Shown: positions 59,341 to 64,000 of the stretch, piece after piece
How positions within the stretch are numbered: position 1 is the first letter of the stretch
Layout: each line of letters starts with the position of its first letter
Source: JACJYC01 sp964558465
Lineage (GTDB): Bacteria; Bacteroidota; Bacteroidia; Chitinophagales; Saprospiraceae
DNA: 64,000 nucleotides
Assembly: GCA_964558465.1 (NCBI GenBank)
Contig: CAZLEF010000031.1
Location: forward strand, 1-64,000
Reading direction: 5' to 3'
Program-made: the position numbers and the translations under genes
The notes under the pieces: generated by a model
The model's input: the letters and a program-made list of their open reading frames with translations, nothing else
Told to the model about the DNA's origin: nothing
Database searches by the model: none

Positions 59341-60996
59341 ATGGATCAAGATCAGCAACCCGATCTGGCAAACTGGAAAATCTGGCTTCCGCTTCTGTTG
59401 GCTGTGGCACTTGTAGCAGGCATGTTCATCGGCATGCGCCTGGAATCATCATCTCCGGTCATGGTTGTCGACGGGAATGAATTCGCTTCAGCCGGGCTGG
59501 GCCAGGGAAAAGTGGAAGAACTGATCCGTTATATTCAGGCAAAATATGTAGATGATGTCGACAAGGACGAGTTGGTGCAACAAGCCATTGACCGCATCCT
59601 GGAAGAACTGGATCCGCACTCTAATTATATCAGCGCCGAGCAGCTCAAAGAGGTCAACGAACAGTTGGAAGGCGCCTTTGACGGCATCGGGGTAGAATTT
59701 ATCGTGCTCGATGATACCGTGGTGGTGGTCACCCCTCTTTCGGGCGGGCCCGCTGAAGCCGCCGGCATCCTCGCCGGCGATAAAATTGTCAGCGTCGGCG
59801 ATTCCGTCGTAGCCGGCCTCATCAACCAGAACCGGGATATCATCAACCTGCTGAGGGGCGACCGCGGCTCTGAGGTAACCATCGGCATCCTCAGGGGCCA
59901 CGACCCCAACGTCCGGAAATTCACCCTGAAACGGGACAAGATCCCCATGTACAGCATGGATATCGCTTATATGCTCGACGCCAAAACAGGGTATATCAAA
60001 CTCAATAAGTTCAGCGCCACCACCTACGAGGAATTCATGGAGGCGCTCGAAAAATTGACCAAAAACGGCAAAATGGAAGACCTTGTGCTCGACCTCCGGC
60101 AAAACCCCGGCGGATACCTGCAGCAGGCGACCAATATCCTCAGCCAGTTTTTTACGGAAAAAGACAAACTTCTGGTGTATACCGAGGGCAGGTCGGTACC
60201 CCGCAACGATTACCAGAGCTCCGGCAGGGCCATGTTCAACATCGATGATATTGTGGTGCTGATCGATGAGGGTTCTGCTTCCGCCAGCGAGATCATCGCC
60301 GGCGCTGTTCAGGACAATGCCAGGGGCGTTATCGTGGGTCGCCGTTCTTTCGGCAAAGGGCTTGTCCAGGAACAATACCCGCTGCGCGACGGCTCCGCCC
60401 TCCGGCTGACCGTCGCCCGGTACTACACGCCTTCCGGCCGGTCCATCCAGAAACCCTACGACGACCTCGACGCCTACGAAACGGATATGATGCACCGTTT
60501 TGAAAACGGCGAACTGTCGGAAGAGACCAAAACATCTGTCATCGATTCCACCAAATACCTCACTGCCAATGGCAAAGTCGTTTACGGCGGCGGCGGAATC
60601 TATCCGGATTTTTTTGTACCCATCGATTCCGTCCTCTTCAACGAACATTACCTGGCCTTGCGCCAGCATATTCCCTCTTTCGCCTATCGTTATGCCGAAG
60701 AGCATCCCAATATTTTTCAGTCGTACGACCTCAAAGGATTTACCCGGGATTTTGTAGTGAGCGAATCGATCTTTCAGGCCTTCATTTCCTATGCGGCCAC
60801 CCGCGATGTAAAAGTATCTGCCAAAGACCTGAACCGCATCAGACCGGAGATCAAACGGTTTATCAAAGCGCGCCTGGCACGCCAGAAATTTGGCGAAGAA
60901 GGGTTCTTCACGGTGTTTAACCGCGATGACAATTCCATTAAAAAAGCCCTGGAGGTGTTGGGAAATCCGGATCCGATGGTGTTGCTGAAGAATTAA
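59341..60996 (+). CDS. C-terminal processing protease, S41 family (CtpA-like)
   Basis: 551 aa. One N-terminal membrane anchor (about 13-32, LPLLLAVALVAGMFIGM), a helical segment, a PDZ domain (about 100-185, DGIGVEF...VVVTPLSGGPAEAAGILAGDKIVSV) and the S41 catalytic core. The catalytic dyad is S314 (in GSASASE) and K339 (in FGKGLVQ, 25 residues later), as in CtpA/Prc. The C-terminal ~150 residues form a helical domain with RPEIKRFIKARLARQKFG, usual in Bacteroidota members. It cleaves C-terminal tails of periplasmic proteins. Its stop shares the bases TTAA (60993-60996) with the convergent ogt stop. Confidence 0.93.
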   Translation: MDQDQQPDLANWKIWLPLLLAVALVAGMFIGMRLESSSPVMVVDGNEFASAGLGQGKVEELIRYIQAKYVDDVDKDELVQQAIDRILEELDPHSNYISAEQLKEVNEQLEGAFDGIGVEFIVLDDTVVVVTPLSGGPAEAAGILAGDKIVSVGDSVVAGLINQNRDIINLLRGDRGSEVTIGILRGHDPNVRKFTLKRDKIPMYSMDIAYMLDAKTGYIKLNKFSATTYEEFMEALEKLTKNGKMEDLVLDLRQNPGGYLQQATNILSQFFTEKDKLLVYTEGRSVPRNDYQSSGRAMFNIDDIVVLIDEGSASASEIIAGAVQDNARGVIVGRRSFGKGLVQEQYPLRDGSALRLTVARYYTPSGRSIQKPYDDLDAYETDMMHRFENGELSEETKTSVIDSTKYLTANGKVVYGGGGIYPDFFVPIDSVLFNEHYLALRQHIPSFAYRYAEEHPNIFQSYDLKGFTRDFVVSESIFQAFISYAATRDVKVSAKDLNRIRPEIKRFIKARLARQKFGEEGFFTVFNRDDNSIKKALEVLGNPDPMVLLKN

Positions 60997-61478
60997 AACA
61001 AACTTCCCTGTTTGGCAAAACTTTTCGGGTTTTCCAATTCCAGCAACTTTCGCTTCATCTCCAACCCGTAATAATACCCGTGTAATTCGCCGCTTTTGGC
61101 GATCACCCGGTGGCAGGGGACGATGATCGCGACCGGGTTGTTGCGGTTGGCCTGGCCCACGGCCCGGATGGCCTTCAGGTCGCCCAGCCGTTCGGCGATC
61201 GCGGAGTAGGAGGTGGTATGACCGTAAGGAATGGTCCGGAGTTCGCGCCAGACCATTTTGTTGAATTCGGTAGCGCCGCTCCAATCCAGTCGAAGGTCAA
61301 ATTCGGTGCGGCAGCCTTTGAAATATTCATCCAGTTGCCGGATGCAGTCGTGCAGCAATTCCGGGATCGGGCCGGCCGGACAAGGGGTCTTGCCCACAAA
61401 TTTGACGGATGAAATACCCCACTCGCTCCCTGTGATCTCCAGACAGCCGAAGGGCGATAGAAAATGGGTTTGTACCAT
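60993..61478 (-). CDS. ogt: Methylated-DNA-protein-cysteine methyltransferase
   Basis: 161 aa from MVQTHFLSPFG. It transfers the methyl group from O6-methylguanine to its own cysteine; C122 lies in the active motif I-V-P-C-H-R-V-I. Other family features: FNKMVWRELRTIPYGHTTSYSAIA, RAVGQANRNNPVAI and GYYYGLEMKRKLLELE. The open frame extends upstream through SNQSNQSNQS, which is merely the translation of the TTCGATTGG tandem repeat, so the shorter start is preferred. Convergent and 4 bp overlapping with the S41 protease gene. Confidence 0.93.
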   Translation of the reverse strand: MVQTHFLSPFGCLEITGSEWGISSVKFVGKTPCPAGPIPELLHDCIRQLDEYFKGCRTEFDLRLDWSGATEFNKMVWRELRTIPYGHTTSYSAIAERLGDLKAIRAVGQANRNNPVAIIVPCHRVIAKSGELHGYYYGLEMKRKLLELENPKSFAKQGSLF

Positions 61479-61514
61479 TTCACTGGATTTTGCCTCCAAA
61501 TTTAAAAAAAAAAT

Positions 61515-61680
61515 GGATTGATTCGATTGGTTCGATTGGTTCGATTGGTTCGATTGATTCGATTGATCCGATTGGTTCGATTGGAACGTCACGCCTCGGC
61601 GTGGTCGAATCAACAAATCAACAAATCAACGACTTGCCACGCCACAGGCGTGGAATCAACAAATCAACCCTTCCCCCCAA
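61515..61680. repeat. TTCGATTGG tandem repeat plus CCACGCC hairpins and ATCAACAA units
   Basis: Nine-base units CGATTGGTT/CGATTGATT run from 61515 to about 61584. Then come hairpins CACGCC-TC-GGCGTG (61590-61603) and CCACGCC-ACA-GGCGTGG (61637-61653), separated and followed by AATCAACAAATCAAC. The composition mirrors the locus at 17160-17317 in roughly inverse order. Confidence 0.85.
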
Positions 61681-61752
61681 TCGAATTTGGAACTAAATCC
61701 CCCCTTTGCAGGTTTCTACCAAAGGACTCAAAATCCGGCGCCACGACTGCTC

Positions 61753-63537
61753 ATGAAAAAGAAATTCTCCTCTTCCGCAAATCCTTACCTTTCACTGTTG
61801 CGCACCGCCTGGATTTATGCCAGGGGGCAGCGCAGGAAATACCTGGCCATTTACGGCTTGTTTGCGCTCAGCAATGTGGCCATGTCGATGTACCCGGTCA
61901 TTTGGGGTTTATTTATCAACCAGTTGCAGAAGGAAGGCATCGATGCGCTGCGGTCAGCATGGATCTACGGGGCTGCCTACCTGCTGATCAATGTCCTGGA
62001 TTGGGCAGCCCACGGCCCAGCCCGGGTCATGGAGCGCGAACTGGCCTTTGACCTGAGCCGCAATTTCCTGCAGGAGTTGTATCATAAAACCCTGCGCCTG
62101 CCCGTAACTTGGCATCAGGACCACCACAGTGGCGCTACCATCAACCGGGTCCGGAAAGCTTATGAGGCTTTGAAATCGTTTTTCGACACGGGTTTTATGT
62201 ACTTCCAGACGCTGGCCAAAATGGTATTTGCACTGGGCGCCATGGTCTGGTTTTCGCCGCTTTTCGGCGGCCTGGCCCTGCTGATGGGATGCCTGGTGGT
62301 ATTCATTATTCTCAAATTTGACAAACCCATCATTACAGCGTCGAAAGAGGTCAACGAACGCGAGCACCAGGTTTCCGCCACCTTGTTCGACAGCCTTTCC
62401 AATATCCTCACCGTCATCACGCTGCGCCTGGAGAAGCGGATGGAAAGCGGTTTGTTGGGGAAAGTGATGTCCGTTTTCCCGCCATTGCGCCAAAAGATCC
62501 GGATCAACGAGTGGAAATGGTTTACGGTCGACTCACTTGTTCACCTCATGTATGTGATGATCGTCGTGGGTTACGTCTTCCAGAACTGGAAACCCGGCGA
62601 GGTTTTCCTGGTCGGCGGCCTGGTCACGCTGGTGGGGTATATCAACCAGTTTGCAGGGGTATTTCACAATATCGCTTGGCAGTACAGCGCCATTGTTACC
62701 TACGATACGGACATCAAAACCGCGCAGAACATCAGCGCCGCCTACGATCAGCAACACATGCCGGAAACCGCCGAAACCCTCCCGCCGGACTGGAAAAATA
62801 TCGGGATCGAAAACCTTCGGTTCGTTTACAGGGAATCCGGCGACGGCAACAACAAACCCCAGGGGCTGCATGGCCTTTCACTCCATATCCAGCGTGGTAA
62901 ACGCCTGGCGCTGATCGGCGAAAGCGGGAGCGGAAAAAGCACGCTGCTGGCCCTGCTCCGGGGGCTTTATATCCCGGAAAAAGTGGATGTAAACCTGGAC
63001 GGCAACCGGATCGAATTCGGACAGATATCCGGCAATGTGACGCTTTTTCCGCAAGAACCGGAGATCTTTGAAAACACGATCGCTTATAACATTACCCTGG
63101 GCCTGCCGTTCGAAAAGGAAGAAATTGAACGGGTTTGCGAGATCGCTCATTTCCGGGAAGTGATCGGCCAATTGCCCAAGGGCCTTGAGTCGAATATCCA
63201 GGAAAAAGGCGTCAACCTGTCGGGTGGCCAAAAGCAGCGGCTCGCCCTGGCTCGCGGCGTGCTGGCGGCCCGCGACAGCCATATCGTTCTGCTCGATGAG
63301 CCGACCAGCAGCGTCGACCCCAAAACGGAATTGATGATCTACGACCGCCTTTTTGAAGAGTTCAAGGACAAAGCCATCGTTTCTTCCCTGCACCGCCTGC
63401 ACCTGCTGCCCAGGTTCGATTATATTTATGTGATGGACAACGGGCGCATCGCCGATGAGGGAACTTTTTCATCCCTTCTTGCACAAAGCGCTGTTTTTCA
63501 GGAACTTTGGCGGCACCAGGAGGAGGTGGGAGTTTGA
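61753..63537 (+). CDS. ABC transporter, fused membrane and ATPase domains
   Basis: 594 aa from MKKKFSSS (the frame upstream to 61687 looks non-coding). Six membrane helices of the exporter type (about 25-310) precede a nucleotide-binding domain with Walker A GESGSGKST, Q-loop FPQEPEIF, signature LSGGQKQR, Walker B HIVLLDEPTS and H-loop SSLHRL. As a half-transporter it should dimerise in the inner membrane; the cargo (lipid, peptide or drug) is unknown. Note SSLHRLHLL in place of the more common TAHRLST. Spacer upstream is the TTCGATTGG/ATCAACAA repeat. Confidence 0.9.
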   Translation: MKKKFSSSANPYLSLLRTAWIYARGQRRKYLAIYGLFALSNVAMSMYPVIWGLFINQLQKEGIDALRSAWIYGAAYLLINVLDWAAHGPARVMERELAFDLSRNFLQELYHKTLRLPVTWHQDHHSGATINRVRKAYEALKSFFDTGFMYFQTLAKMVFALGAMVWFSPLFGGLALLMGCLVVFIILKFDKPIITASKEVNEREHQVSATLFDSLSNILTVITLRLEKRMESGLLGKVMSVFPPLRQKIRINEWKWFTVDSLVHLMYVMIVVGYVFQNWKPGEVFLVGGLVTLVGYINQFAGVFHNIAWQYSAIVTYDTDIKTAQNISAAYDQQHMPETAETLPPDWKNIGIENLRFVYRESGDGNNKPQGLHGLSLHIQRGKRLALIGESGSGKSTLLALLRGLYIPEKVDVNLDGNRIEFGQISGNVTLFPQEPEIFENTIAYNITLGLPFEKEEIERVCEIAHFREVIGQLPKGLESNIQEKGVNLSGGQKQRLALARGVLAARDSHIVLLDEPTSSVDPKTELMIYDRLFEEFKDKAIVSSLHRLHLLPRFDYIYVMDNGRIADEGTFSSLLAQSAVFQELWRHQEEVGV

Positions 63538-63835
63538 TTCAATTGATGCGATTGATACGATTGATGCGATTGATGCGATTGGAAACGGAGGCCATCGCAT
63601 CCTCAAATCCTCACATCCTCCCCATAGGACTCTCCATAGGAGTTCTATGAACCTTTGGAGGATTCTTCGCATCAACTACGCGTACCGCGTGGCAGGCCGA
63701 ATCAACAAATCAACCACGCGTACCGCGTGGCACGCATATCAACAAATCAACCACGCGTACCGCGTGGCACGCATATCAACAAATCAACAAATAATTCGAA
63801 CTGTTGACTGACCACTTAGTGTTCCTAAGTGTCCT
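63538..63835. repeat. Repeat-filled spacer: GATTGATGC units, CCTCA units and three 37-38 bp CCACGCG hairpin units
   Basis: ATTGATGCG/ATTGATACG units (63541-63582) are followed by CATCCTCAAATCCTCACATC and then GGACTCTCCATAGGAGTTC. Next are three units starting at 63676, 63714 and 63751, each a hairpin (C)C/TACGCG-TAC-CGCGTGG followed by GCACGCATATCAACAAATCA-type sequence. CCACTTAGTGTTCCTAAGTG (63811-63830) ends the array. No gene is visible. Confidence 0.85.
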
Positions 63836-63861
63836 CAGTAGTAAAAAAAATCAAAAAAAAC

Positions 63862-63892
63862 TTGCACTATAAAATAATTCATCGTAATATTG
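63862..63892 (+). promoter_or_regulatory. Promoter of the ArsR-like gene
   Basis: TTG at 63862-63864, 20-base spacer, TAATATTG at 63885-63892 (one mismatch to TAnnTTTG). The very short leader would be under 10 bases. Confidence 0.5.
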
Positions 63893-63901
63893 CGATTAAA
63901 T

Positions 63902-64000
63902 ATGGGAAAAACAAAATCAGCACTCTTTACCGAACGGCATAACCGGCTGGCGCAATTGGCAAAGGCCCTGGCTCACCCGGCCAGGATTGCTATCCTGGAA
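63902..64000 (+). CDS. ArsR-type winged-helix regulator, partial (runs off the window)
   Basis: Only the first 33 codons are present. RLAQLAKALAHPARIAILE matches the first helices of ArsR/SmtB-family HTH regulators (ALAHPARIAIL signature). The start ATG follows an AT-rich promoter. The sensed ligand, metal or otherwise, cannot be judged from this fragment. Confidence 0.75.
   Translation, partial: MGKTKSALFTERHNRLAQLAKALAHPARIAILE

Noticed and set aside
59488..61284. 598-codon minus-strand open frame opposite the S41 protease
   Set aside because: It covers the protease on the opposite strand and the ogt gene in another frame; no family features.
61479..61616. N-terminal extension of ogt reading SNQSNQSNQS
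   Set aside because: It is the translation of a tandem DNA repeat that occurs as non-coding spacer elsewhere; the M at 61478 gives the normal family length.
63676..63790. Three regular 37-38 bp repeats resembling a small CRISPR array
   Set aside because: The whole unit, including the would-be spacer, is repeated almost identically; no unique spacers, leader or cas genes are present.
1..64000. tRNA, rRNA, prophage or insertion-sequence genes
   Set aside because: I looked through spacers and ORFs and saw no cloverleaf sequence, rRNA segment, integrase, transposase or phage structural gene.

Overview
The window looks like a chromosomal contig from a Bacteroidota bacterium, most likely of the Saprospiria (Lewinella/Haliscomenobacter-like) type. 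The evidence is: several secreted proteins ending in type IX secretion (T9SS) sorting domains of type A and type B; a PorP/SprF protein; SprB-like repeats; SusC-style TonB receptor logic; TAnnTTTG -7 promoter boxes; and DUF2911, 2TM, DUF2200 and GH51 families with Bacteroidota character. Base composition is moderately GC-rich. I see no rRNA, tRNA, CRISPR array, insertion sequence or prophage. Two 100-N scaffold gaps (18559-18658 and 53917-54016) both fall inside short tandem repeats.

Layout. 0-7.5 kb: a cell-surface cluster with a small cohesin-like T9SS protein, a giant five-cohesin/SprB-repeat/type-B-CTD protein, and its probable PorP/SprF partner. 7.6-17.1 kb: a PBP4-type DD-peptidase, aconitase, a metallophosphoesterase with an overlapping membrane protein, a dihydroorotase paralogue that has lost nearly all metal ligands, and a large polytopic membrane protein. 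17.3-24.8 kb: an MFS permease, a GH51 arabinofuranosidase, an MscS channel, and a large lipoprotein dehydrogenase/HEAT/cytochrome c protein. 24.8-25.8 kb: a Panacea-domain antitoxin overlapping a C-terminally truncated RelE-like toxin. 25.9-38.1 kb: minus-strand genes for a cell-wall amidase, a DUF187/GH10-like lipoprotein, a ThuA-PQQ-PKD-cytochrome c-CBM6 multidomain lipoprotein, a glycosyltransferase/membrane-protein pair, RfbC and DUF2911. 38.4-48.4 kb: a sigma54-type AAA+ response regulator with a GAFTSA loop and no DNA-binding domain, a LOG-family hydrolase, a secreted sugar dehydrogenase, and a TolB-like/LamG-phosphoesterase pair. 48.7-55.3 kb: DUF2200, a metal-binding lipoprotein, a decayed SDR-type pseudogene, a heme-type TonB receptor and a 2TM protein. 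55.5-64 kb: a Gly-rich/HYR T9SS protein, Lrp/AsnC, a CtpA-like S41 protease, Ogt, an ABC exporter and the start of an ArsR-like regulator.

The dominant unexplained structure is in the spacers. Almost every intergenic region carries its own 7-16 bp tandem repeat (AACTGCC, ATCAACAA, CCAAGTCA, ATGAAACC, CACTAAGAA, CCCAAACCAT, TTCGATTGG and others), often joined to GC-rich hairpins. One composite family (TTGTTGAT arms around CCACGC-type hairpins) recurs at about 17.2, 55.5, 61.6 and 63.7 kb with compensatory changes in the hairpin stem. Similar elements have entered reading frames: a loop of the 780-aa membrane protein, the C-terminus of the MFS permease and the N-terminus of the GH51 enzyme. This is the best candidate here for an undescribed element family.

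Functionally the genes suggest a surface-active, polysaccharide-degrading, aerobic heterotroph with an elaborate secreted-protein repertoire. Gene calls rest on visible motifs and remembered family features; no database search was possible.
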